Assembly: GCF_003473485.1 (NCBI RefSeq)
Contig: NC_053045.1
Location: 36,244,494 to 36,308,493, forward strand
Length of the DNA stretch: 64,000 nt
Source: Medicago truncatula
Lineage: Eukaryota > Streptophyta > Magnoliopsida > Fabales > Fabaceae
Direction of reading: 5' to 3'
Shown here: piece after piece, positions 49,094 through 59,263 of the stretch
Numbering within the stretch: the first letter of the stretch is position 1
Layout: each line of letters starts with the position of its first letter
Made by a program: the position numbers and the translations under genes
Notes under the pieces: model-generated
Seen by the model: the letters and a program-made list of their open reading frames with translations, nothing else
Told to the model about the DNA's origin: nothing
The model's database searches: none

Positions 49094-49965
49094 AATTGTT
49101 TTGAATTTGAATACTCTTAAAACGTGCATTTGACCTTCTCGATTCAGCTTCCCACATAGATCTATCTCTAAACACACAGCACAACGCCAATTTCTGATAG
49201 TGTTATTAGATTTGGGGTTTTCTCTTTTATCGTACAAAAACCCTACCCTTAGTTAGCTTCTTTACTTAATGTGACTTCGTTAGTTTCTTTCTTTATTTCA
49301 GATCTTGATTAATCTCTCTGCTTCATTTCATGCACATGCAATCATTTTCAAATCTCAAACTGTTACAACTAATTCATCTCTGTTTACAAGTTTTAGTTAA
49401 GTGATTTTGACATTCTATAATTTAGATATTTTTAAAATAAGTTAGTTTGGATTGAATTGTATAAAAGCTATTTTGTTGTTACAAAATCATCTCATTATTT
49501 TCTCTCTCTCTTAAAAAGAATCTTTTTTTTTTTTTTTTTTTAAAAGTTGCTCTTTAGATTATGATATTTTTTATTTTATACAAAAAGCTATAACAAACTG
49601 ATGTAATTTGGTTAAGTCCAAAATCATCTATTGATTATTGCTTTGTGAAATAGTTAGTTATTGTTGTTTTGAATATTCTCTTTCACTGCTTTCTGACTCA
49701 CTGTGTTTTTGTTTAACTAAATTGATTGGCTTTGTTGTTTTAGAAGTGTGTTGTGTAGCCAAGGTTTAAATAAAACTGTTGGGTCAGTTAGAGATATCAA
49801 TGCTTATAATTTATACATGTCTCTGCAAGCAATTTTCTGCAATTTCATGAACTGTAACCACTAGTGTGAATAATTAACTCTTTAAGAGCTGTAGTTGTGA
49901 ATTCTCAAAGGATTTACATTTGTTTTTCTTTGTTGCAGTAAGAGAAGAGTGTTATAATCTGAGCA
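48956..49965 (+). promoter_or_regulatory. DWF1 leader exon and 5' UTR intron
   Basis: A CT-rich leader (about 48990-49041) ends at ctcactcag before gtacac. The intron 49042-49938 starts with a pure CT run (about 49055-49093) and ends in tttgttgcag; the start codon is 27 bases downstream. CT-rich leaders with a leader intron are common in strongly expressed plant genes. No clear TATA box is seen. Confidence 0.6.
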
Positions 49966-52033
49966 ATGTCAGATCTTGAGGCTCCCCTGCGCCCTAAGAG
50001 GAAGAAGATTTGGGTTGACTATTTTGTTCAGTTTCGATGGATCCTTGTTATTTTTGTGGTTCTTCCCATTTCCTTCACACTTTATTTTCTTACATACCTT
50101 GGTGATGTGAGATCTGAGTGGAAGTCCTTCAAGACGCGGCAGAAGGAACACGATGCCAATGTCGAGAAGGTCGTCAAACGTCTCAAACAGAGGAATCCCT
50201 CAAAGGACGGCCTTGTCTGCACCGCTCGTAAGCCGTGGATCGCTGTTGGGATGAGAAATGTTGACTATAAGAGGGCTCGTCATTTTGAAGTTGATCTTTC
50301 TGCTTTCAGGAACGTTCTCAATATCGACAAAGAGAGAATGGTTGCTAGGGTAGAGCCCCTTGTCAATATGGGGCAGATTACCAGGGTCACTGTGCCTATG
50401 AATCTTGCACTTGCTGTGGTTGCTGAGCTGGACGATCTTACCGTTGGTGGCCTCATAAATGGTTACGGGATAGAAGGAAGTTCCCACAAATATGGCCTCT
50501 TTTCCGATACTGTTGTGGCCTTCGAAATTGTTCTGGCAGATGGATCTCTTGTTAGAGCCACCAAGGATAATGAGTACTCTGATCTATTTTACGCTATTCC
50601 GTGGTCTCAGGGAACACTTGGGCTTCTTGTTGCTGCAGAGATCAAGCTTATACCCATTAAGGAGTACATGAAGTTAACCTATAAACCGGTTGTTGGCACC
50701 CTGAAAGATATTGCACAGGCATATGCTGATTCTTTTGCTCCCAGAGATGGGGACCAGGATAATGATGAGAAGGTTCCCGACTTCGTTGAAACTATGATTT
50801 ATTCGCCAACACGAGCTGTGTGCATGACAGGGAGGTATGCTTCGAAAGAAGAGGCCAAGAAGAAGGGGAATAAGATAAACAGTGTAGGATGGTGGTACAA
50901 AACCTGGTTCTACCAACATGCAGAGACAGCACTCAAAAAGGGGCTGTTTGTAGAATACATTCCCACCAGAGAATATTATCATAGGCACACAAGGTGTTTG
51001 TATTGGGAGGGAAAGCTTATCCTCCCATTTGCTGATCAATGGTGGTTTAGGTTTCTGTTTGGCTGGTTGATGCCCCCCAAGGTTTCTCTGCTCAAGGCAA
51101 CTCAAGGTGAAGCTATTAGAAACTATTACCATGAAATGCATGTTATCCAGGACATACTTGTTCCTCTGTACAAGGTGGGAGATGCACTAGAATGGGTTGA
51201 CCGCGAAATGGAGGTACACTTTTCCATTCACTAACCTTGATAATGTTTTAGTTGGTTTAATTTTTTCAGACTGTTAAATTCAGGGTGCGGCGGTAAGCCA
51301 TTTAAAGTTCCAGTTTCAATCACAAGAAACTAAAGTTGGGGCTGAGCTTTCATGTGGTTATTATATTTCACAAACAAAGCCCATTTCCTTTCTCAACATG
51401 TTTTTCACCTTTGAAGTTTACCGCTTTTTCAAAAAACCTGTCTTGAGTAAATCTATTTTTTTGAAAACATTGCTCTGTTTAATATCAATTCAAGCTGATA
51501 TGTCAGGAAGTTGTCTTGTATGATTCAGTTGCTGCTATCATATGTTTTCTTCTTTACATTATTGATTTTCATAACAGATCTACCCCCTTTGGCTCTGTCC
51601 ACACAAACTGTACAAGCTGCCAGTCAAAACTATGGTTTACCCGGAAGCAGGCTTTGAGCTGCAACGCAGGCAGGGAGACACTCAAGATGCTCAAATGTTC
51701 ACAGACGTTGGAGTTTACTATGCACCAGGTCCTGTGTTAAGGGGTGAGGTGTTTGATGGTGCAGATGCTGTGCGTAGATTGGAGAACTGGATGATTGAAA
51801 ATCATTGTTTTCAGCCACAGTACGCTGTGTCTGAACTGAATGAGAAAAGCTTCTGGAGGATGTTTGATGCTGGTCTATATGAGCATTGTAGGAAGAAGTA
51901 TGGAGCTGTTGGGACCTTCATGAGTGTGTACTACAAATCAAAGAAGGGCAGGAAAACTGAGAAGGAGGTGCGTGAAGCTGAGCAAGCACACCTTGAAACT
52001 GCATATGCAGAAGTTGATCAACCGGCAGACTGA
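49966..52033 (+). CDS. DWF1: DWARF1/DIMINUTO, delta-24 sterol reductase
   Basis: Two coding exons (49966-51213, 51578-52033) join in frame to 567 residues, the length of plant DWF1. Residues 26-46 form a membrane anchor after a basic N-terminus. The FAD-binding PCMH-type domain covers about residues 85-240 and includes DDLTVGGLINGYGIEGSSHK and YSDLFYAIPWSQGTLGLL. The long C-terminal part carries RNYYHEMHVIQDILVPLYK and RMFDAGLYEHCRKKYGAVGT, hallmarks of the DHCR24/DIM family. The enzyme converts 24-methylenecholesterol to campesterol in the ER, feeding brassinosteroid synthesis; plant members have a calmodulin-binding segment near the C-terminus. The gene is intact and well conserved. Antisense open frames inside it are shadows. 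Confidence 0.97.
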
Positions 52034-53039
52034 TTTGAAATTCTGATTTATCTGATGGTAGAATTTGTTGTACCTTGTTGTTTCTGAATTTATTGTTTTG
52101 TCTTTGAATTTTCAGATCTTTAGCTTCAGATTGGCCTAGTTGCTGATACTGTTTTTGAGTTTCCAGTGTCTTTTATTAATTATGTGAACCTAACATGGTG
52201 ATTTTAACCGTTTGAGACTGATATGGCTATGTCTACTGAACAAGTTATTTGCCTTAAACCTCAAAAACGTTTTTTGCCTTAAAATACAATGCACATCCCC
52301 ATGTTTGGGTGGACGCAGGTTTAGGTTTGGTTCCAAACGATCCTTTGTCAGAAAGGAACTTTATAGATGCATTGGGTTCAGCTAAACATGCACAGATGAA
52401 CCTGGAACACTTGGAGCTGTAATAACGTGCGTCAAATGATTCTACTCCCTAAAACGTATGTATTGATTGCCTAAAGGATTTATTTCATACACTTTCAGTA
52501 CAAAGTTTTTTTACACTTCTGAGTCAATACCGTATGCCCGTAAGATCAGTTGAAACATTTGATCTTAATCACAATCACTTTTAAACTTTTTTACACACGG
52601 ATAGTGGATGAAAATTAAATTTTATGTAAATTGTGTTTACTATCATTGGCCAAGCTGAATTGTGTGACCTGTACTCCCTCCTTCCCATATTATAAGAAAG
52701 AAAAAAAATCACACTTATTAACAAAACTAAAACATAGTTTGTAACATAGTTTTTTGTGTTATCTTTGAAATAATTTATAGGAAGATGTAAAAACAATTTT
52801 CATTGGTAGTTGATTATAGAGAAAATGAAAAAGCTAGTAAATTGAATGCATTTTACATTTAATTTTCCTTTGGAAAAGATAATTTTTTGAAAAAACATAA
52901 TTAAATATGATAAAAGTTAGTTTTTTTTGCTTACAATTTGGGACAAAGAAAATGAGTTTTTCTAGTAGTTTCTGCATAAAATTTAATTCTAGTAGTTTCT
53001 GAATTGAAATTATAACGTGATTTGTGTGTGTAATGTTGG
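52034..53039. other. DWF1 3' UTR and spacer with a Stowaway-like MITE
   Basis: T-rich 3' UTR follows the stop. At about 52674-52953 lies a degenerate Stowaway-like element: left end ctccctccttcccatattat, right end ttacaatttgggacaaagaa, with TA at the left boundary. Nothing else is recognised. Confidence 0.55.
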
Positions 53040-53047
53040 GTCAAAAG

Positions 53048-53777
53048 TAGGGGTGTAACGGTTTGGATTGGTTTTCAGTCAAAAAAATGTCCGAATCGAT
53101 AAAACCTTCATCGGTTTGGATTGGTTCGGTTTTCATTGTTTTTCAAAAAAGAAACCAAACCAAACTAATCGGTTGGGTTCGGTTTGGATGGTTCGGTTGA
53201 TCAGTTTATTTAAAAATACAATTAAAAAAAAGCATATTCTAACAAAATATTTCATAGAACTTTGTATAATTGTATTTCATATTTTTGTTTTTTCATGTTC
53301 TCTATTTTTCAAACAACATTTTTATTACTAACCTTACTCAATATTTCATACATATGATTAAAGATTCATTCATCCATCATTTTTCAAAAACAACTTCATC
53401 AAACTCAAATATTTCAAAAGCATTTTATGGCTAGGGTTTCTCTTTTAGTAGAAAAGAAAGAGTCTGACTGATGAGATGAGATGAAAATGAGAGAAAGTGA
53501 ATTGATTAAAAAATATTTTATGTTTAATTTTGGGCCTAACCATAAGTTTGTGTGAGGTAGGATAATATTAGTAAAATAAGGAGTGTGGTTATCATCAGAT
53601 TGATTCATCAGGTTCACGAATCTCGAAATGAAAAACCATGAACCAAACCAAATTAAATCGATTTTGATTGGTTCGGAACGGTTTCAAACCGAACCAAACA
53701 ATGTCAGATATTTTTTCGGTTTGGTTCGATTTAGACTTTCGATTTCGTTGGTTTTGCCCGAATCACTTACGCCCCTG
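53048..53777. mobile_element. hAT-like non-autonomous element with 8-bp target duplication
   Basis: Ends taggggtgtaacggtttgg and cacttacgcccctg are inverted and imperfect, flanked by GTCAAAAG on both sides (53040-53047, 53778-53785). Subterminal cggtttggattggttcggtt on the left pairs with aaccgaaccaaac-type sequence on the right. No transposase is encoded in the 730 bases. The 8-bp duplication and ends place it in the hAT superfamily. Confidence 0.85.
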
Positions 53778-53785
53778 GTCAAAAG

Positions 53786-54784
53786 ATCCCCCCTCCTCGG
53801 ATTGCACTCAGGCCACCTCAACTCATTCAAATTCTTCTCTTAAAAAAACTCATTTAAAATCAATTTAAAACCAACCACACACTAATGTAACAAGTATCCA
53901 AAAGACAAACATATTCATAAATCATAATAGGCTTTATCTAACATACACTGCTAAATTGGTCTTGCACCACGTGTTTATTTTTCACCATTCGGTTAACAAG
54001 TCTATTCATATTTCAGTTAGTTTAATAGTGAGCTTTATTAATCTAATGGTTAAAATGACATTATGCAGCCTTGTCTTTTTTATGCACCGTAGAGTTGGTA
54101 GTCATAATATTAAGGCAAAAGGCTAAGCATTTGTGAGGTTTTCATAGCCATTGTGTGTTTTGAATTAGCTTATTTTATATTAAAACAATTTATAGTTGCA
54201 CCGACAGGCTACATGGCCTAAAAGGGTCATATACGTATTAACAAAACAAAATGACGGTTTCTTTTTCCACTTTATGAGTTTTTCGCACTTAATACAATTT
54301 GAATTATAGAATTTAAACGACATGAATATCCTATAAAAACCTTCAAAAATATGTGGAAACATTTCGAATTTTGAAATCTAAATAAGGCGTGCAAGAAACT
54401 TATAGGATGAGAAAAATAATGGCAAAACAAAATTGTTTTCATCCTGAGTCAGTGACTAGGTTCTTAAAAGGTTTTGAACCACTCTAAAAAGGATACCTTT
54501 CATGAAGATCGGCATGAAGAATAGATTGTGTATTATAAGAATGTGTTTGAATGGTGGAGAATAGAATGGAAAACTTATTTTATTTTATATTTTGAAATTA
54601 CCAACATTGTAAAAAAATTCTTACCATCTCGATCTTGTCTCTTTGTGACATGATGACCGACAACGCAACCTCATCCTTTAGAGCTTCTGCACAATTTTAT
54701 TGAATCGATATTGCTTGCATTTTTACCTTGTACAACTTGAAAACCATTGTCTTTGGTAAATTTTTGGATATCTCACTTGGTACA
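53786..54784. other. spacer, nothing recognised
   Basis: AT-rich sequence without credible open frames or clear repeats. Confidence 0.5.
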
Positions 54785-55051
54785 CATAATGTTGAGAATT
54801 GTTGTTGACACATTGCATAAGGTTGTGTCACACGAGTAATTTATCGAAATGCCGCTCGACAGTTAACTCCCAAGGAAAACTGAAAACTTCGGCAGTTAAC
54901 TGCCGAGGAAACCTCAAACCTGTTTTTTTTTTTTTTTTGACAAAAACCATAAATTGTCATTAATAATATTTATTGATTTTGAATGTTTCCATCATTATTT
55001 TGGTACGTTTCAAACAATTGCAGTATTATACTTATGCATATATATCTTAAT

Positions 55052-55350
55052 AAGAATAACATTTAAATCAATGTAAAAATTAAGCATTTGAATATTATTT
55101 TTCACATTACTTAAATAAAAATAATAATAAAAAAATCGTTAAAATAATTGGGCGCAATGATTTTTTTAAAGGTATAATATGTTGTTATATTTTCTACATT
55201 AAAATAATTGTGCACAAAGATTTTTTATTTATTTAAGTAATTTGCAAAACAATATTCAAATGCTTAATTTTTACACTTATTGAAATATTTTTTGAGGACT
55301 TAAATGCTCTTTATTTTTTTGGTCAAGATTTAAATGATATTCTTATATAT
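55052..55350. repeat. inner palindrome inside the foldback
   Basis: aaaattaagcatttgaatat (about 55076) pairs with atattcaaatgcttaatttt (about 55251), and the flanking agaataacatttaaat and atttaaatgatattct pair too, around a centre near 55185. Confidence 0.75.
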
Positions 55351-55364
55351 ATATATAGTGAGAG

Positions 55365-56220
55365 AGAGGATTCGTTGACACCAGGTGTCAACGAATTCGC
55401 TGACACCAAATTTGATCCGTCCATTTAATTAATCTAATGGTGTTTAATTATTCCCTAAATTGCTAATGTGAGGTGACTCTCATACTAGTTGTAACCGTTT
55501 TTAATCTCTGCCTAATTATTCCCTAAAATTTCTACAGCATCTCTTTGGAGACACACCAACGTCCATGAGATATTTCTCTTTCGAAAGAATTACTCAATTC
55601 TACTTTGTAAGAATTAACTTTGGAGGCCAACAATAATTCAAATTCTTCTTTATCGGTGGTGTGGTGTAGCAGCCAGGATCAATTCAATATTTGATTGCAA
55701 AAAAGTTATATAATTTGTATTATTATTGACATGTGATTCCACCATCGATTCAATTAAATAATTAAATTTAATTAAGGAACATGGGATCTATGAGATTGGG
55801 ATCAAATTTAGGAATTGAATTTGAGTAGGCAATAAAGACAATAAAATTATGGTAGCAGATTCATGTTTTATTGCTATAGAAAACAACGTATTCAATTTAT
55901 ATTTTATTGCCATGATTGTGTTTATATTGATTCCGTTTGTATGCTATGATCAATTGGTATTTGGTTGTGTGGAAGTACATAGATGCAGACATAGGGAGGA
56001 AGAAGAAGAGAGTGTGGTATGTTTTTCTTTGAAGAGTCCCCGCCTTAACAATCAAGTGAATAAATGTAAGTCATTAAGATCAAAACAAAGAATGGTTAGG
56101 ATTTGGAGTCAACGAATTCGTTAAATTAGAAACTATTGTGAGCCTTTGATTAAATATAATGTACGGTTGAGATTTGGTGTCAACGAATCCGTCGACACCT
56201 GGTGTCAACGGATCCTGACT
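55365..56220. mobile_element. nested element with ggtgtcaacgaattcg termini
   Basis: The left end aggattcgttgacaccaggt and right end acctggtgtcaacggatcct are inverted, and each contains a second inverted copy of the gacacc motif. It is flanked by TA repeats on both sides and lies inside the larger foldback. A 91-codon frame at 55849 is not recognised as a known protein. Confidence 0.75.

Positions 56221-56282
<62 letters not shown>
56221..56282. repeat. (TA)n microsatellite
   Basis: About 30 TA units in a row, at the junction of the nested and outer foldback elements. Confidence 0.95.
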
Positions 56283-56285
<3 letters not shown>

Positions 56286-56578
56286 CTGCAATTGTTTGAA
56301 ACGTACAAAATAATGATTGAAACATTCAAAATCAATAAATATTATTAATGACGATTTATGGTTTTTGTAAAAAAAAAAAAAAACACAGGTTTGAGGTTTT
56401 CTCGACAGTTAACTGCCGAAGATTTTAGTTTTCCTCGGTAGTATACTGCCGAAGTTTTCTTCGGTAGTTAACTGCAGCTGGTTCCATAATTCGGCAGTTA
56501 ACTACCGAGGGACATTTGAGTAAATTACTCGTGTTTCTCAGCCAATGCATATGTGTCAACAACAATTCTCCATGATGT

Positions 56579-57209
56579 TTGCCTAATGTGTGGTAAAATT
56601 AGCAACGACCATTAACCAAAATGACCAAACAAACCATGGGGGGGATATCTATAATATACTTCAACAAATTCTCTAAAAACAAACTCTAATATTTACCCTT
56701 TACCTAGTCTTTTTCCTTGAACAATAAACACAATGTTTTAACCACCTAAGGTGTTTTACAACCCTATCATTTATCCCAAAAGATCTCAATCATTAGCCTT
56801 TGATTTCTTAAGCACCACACACACACATATATAGAGAGAACTCAAACACGTGCATATAGTCTTGGTCTCCCTTTTTCTTTACAAGACTTCTCAAATACAT
56901 ATATTTTCACCTAACACTAACATCATCAAAAAAATAAAGTATCTTAAGATTTTGAATTGCGATCCTCTCAATATATCATGTTGGAATCCTTATGGTGTCA
57001 ATTTTTGTGTACTAATCTATCTAAACTTTTGATGTGATTTCAAATGAGTGATCCGCTAGTAAATGATGTGATTGATATTTCAAATTAGTTGATATTTTGT
57101 ATACCGAATTTAAAAGAACATTGTCATAAATCATTGTAAATTGTACTCTATTCTTTTCACGAGTCTTTTGTTAATACGCACTTAAATCTTCACACGGTTC
57201 AGGTAGGCG
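56579..57209. other. spacer, nothing recognised
   Basis: A promoter-like cacacacacatatatagaga stretch near 56817-56838 has no gene after it. No other feature is seen. Confidence 0.4.
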
Positions 57210-58294
57210 CTGTTCTATTTTCTATGTCGGTTTTCTGGTGGACGTGGAGACACAAGAATTTAACGTGTCTAAATCATGAAACCTGGTCCATTCATCGGCT
57301 TAGTTATCATGTTCATGTCACGGGTGAAACTACCGACACCCGTTTCCAATCAGTACCGGCTACTCCTTTAGATGTCATGGTCCGCTGCAGGGGCGGATTC
57401 ACCTTGAAACATGGTGTGGCACTTGCCACACCAGATTATTCCCTATATTTTTTTTTTTTCATATAATAAACCTAAACAATTCTTTATATATAATATATGT
57501 TGCTACTTTGACATGATTATTTACATGGCCTAGTGGTTTGAGTTTGCGTTGTTGATTGGCTTGTACAGTGTTCAACACTCTGCTGTACCTTTTTAATAAT
57601 GTTTTTTTTTTTAAAATATTAACATAAAATAGTAATAACAAAATGTTGATTGCAGGGAATCGAACATTTAACCATTCAAATGAAACAGACATGCTTAAAC
57701 CAATTTACTAAAGACTTTTAGATGTCAAAATCTCATCTTTTTAGTATATAAAGTAATATATTTTGCTTCATAGTTTTTTTTTGCCACACTGATATCGAAT
57801 GTCTGGATCCGCCCCTGGTCCGCTGGAACAATAATGACTTTAATTGCATTGTTCTAAATGTGGATGGTAGCTGTTTAGGACCCTATTTGCGCAGGCTATG
57901 GAGGTGTCATCCGAAACTCTGCTGGTCTCTACCTCTCGGGGTTCTCTGGTTTCATCGATTCAACAACAAATATTTTGTTTGCCGAGCTTACTGCTATTCA
58001 TCGCGGTCTTCTCCTGGCTGTGCAATTGGGCTTTGAGGAAATGGTTCGCTATTTTGATTCTATGCTATCCGTCAAACTCCTCACTGAGCATGTTTCCATC
58101 TATCATGCCTACGCTGTTTTACTCCATGATATCAAAGACATTTTGTACACTTCAAATTTCTCCATTCATCATTGTCTTCGTGAAGGGAACCAATGTACTG
58201 ACTACATGGCGAAGTTAGGAGCAAACTCATGCCTCTCCTCCATCAGACCTGCCCCCTTTGATCAGGAACGACGCCATGGGAACCTATTTTCCTA
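57210..58294 (+). pseudogene. RNase H-like (RVT_3) retroelement remnant
   Basis: Downstream of the inserted element the translation gives WNNNDFNCIVLNVDGSC and, after a frameshift, CAGYGGVIRNSAGLYLSG, then LFAELTAIHRGLLLAVQLGF and FSIHHCLREGNQCTDYMAKL. These are the DG, ELxA and HxxREgN..D segments of the RNase H-like domain found at the end of plant L1-type elements. A MITE interrupts it at 57388-57817, and a frameshift lies at about 57878. It is not a functional gene. Confidence 0.75.
57388..57817. mobile_element. hAT-like MITE inserted in the RNase H remnant, 8-bp target duplication
   Basis: Inverted ends CAGGGGCGGATTCACC and TGGATCCGCCCCTG are flanked by GTCCGCTG on both sides (57380-57387, 57818-57825). 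Internally the minus strand contains gttcgattccctgc, a B-box-like phrase, so part of the element may derive from a tRNA-type SINE. No protein is encoded. Confidence 0.9.
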
Positions 58295-59013
58295 GAGCTT
58301 AGTTGTTTTATTTTTGTGTCTTTTTGTTGTCTTTTCCTTTAGCTTTGTAACAAAAAAAAAAATCTTCACATGGTCAATATCATAATAAATAGTGTTTTGA
58401 AGAAAACGGAAAAGCATGAAGAGGCTGACTACCAAAAGCATGTAAGAAAATTAGAGAAGACCATCATTATCAAGTGAACCGTGTTGGCTCCCATGTTCTA
58501 AACCTCCGACCCACGTGCGCAAAATAACAACAAAGTTTAATGCATGGCTTTAAACAAGAATTAAAATAACGTTCCGTCATAGTATTGTTGGAGAATTTTG
58601 ATGCACAACCATTTTTATGCTCTAGGAAAAAAAATCTTTTACCAAATTATTTTATAATTTTTTACTATATTTGAGTTGAACTTAGTTGACAATCTAATTT
58701 ATATTCTTTATCTATCTATTTTTTGAGTTCATTTTGATGGTGTGACAAACAAGTTATTTATGTGAAAAGGGAGTTGATAATGTGACTCTATCTTGGCAAA
58801 CTTTCATTTACCAAATCATTTTCATTTTTTTTGACCTTCTTTGAATTTCAAGATGTTAATAATCACAAAATTTTACAATTTTGGACTGTGTTTCCCCCGT
58901 TTACTCAAAGATGATGATGTGGAGTGGAGGTCTACATGCATACATACATACATAGATCTTTGAGTCACAAATGATAATCCACGTAGTCAAAATTCTGAGG
59001 CCAAAAATCTAGG
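58295..59013. other. retroelement tail and spacer
   Basis: T-rich sequence ending in a poly-A run (58352-58361) is the probable 3' end of the retroelement. The remainder to about 58980 has nothing recognised except catacatacatacata near 58937. Confidence 0.5.
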
Positions 59014-59263
59014 TTGAAATTCCCACTTAAACCGTGTCCAATCTTTCTTCATTCCAATTCAATTTCAATTTCTCTCATTTTTCATAACATTCCCTTCCAT
59101 TCCTCTTCCCACTTTCCCAAGCTTTCAAGTTTACATTTTTCAATTAATACCACAAATCCCCAATTTCAAAGTATTAATTCAATTCATTCATGTTGTTTAA
59201 GCTTAATCATATCCATTGTAATGACCCTTTGTTCATTCTCTTCTCTTCTATCCATATCCATTC

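Larger units (their letters stand above)
54785..56578. mobile_element. outer foldback element with CAGTTAACTG palindromes
   Basis: The left arm (54785-55035) and right arm (about 56283-56578) are inverted copies over about 250-290 bases, sharing gagaattgttgttgacaca, cacgagtaattta and accataaattgtcattaata. Both contain several small palindromes of the cggcagttaactgccg type. The interior is filled by other inverted structures. No transposase is encoded. Confidence 0.8.

Noticed and set aside
50674-51141. 155-codon antisense open frame inside DWF1
   Set aside because: It lies wholly opposite a highly conserved coding exon, and its sequence follows from DWF1 codon usage.
55849-56124. 91-codon frame inside the nested foldback element
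   Set aside because: It has no recognisable domain and overlaps the terminal repeat; it may be old element sequence but not a supported gene.
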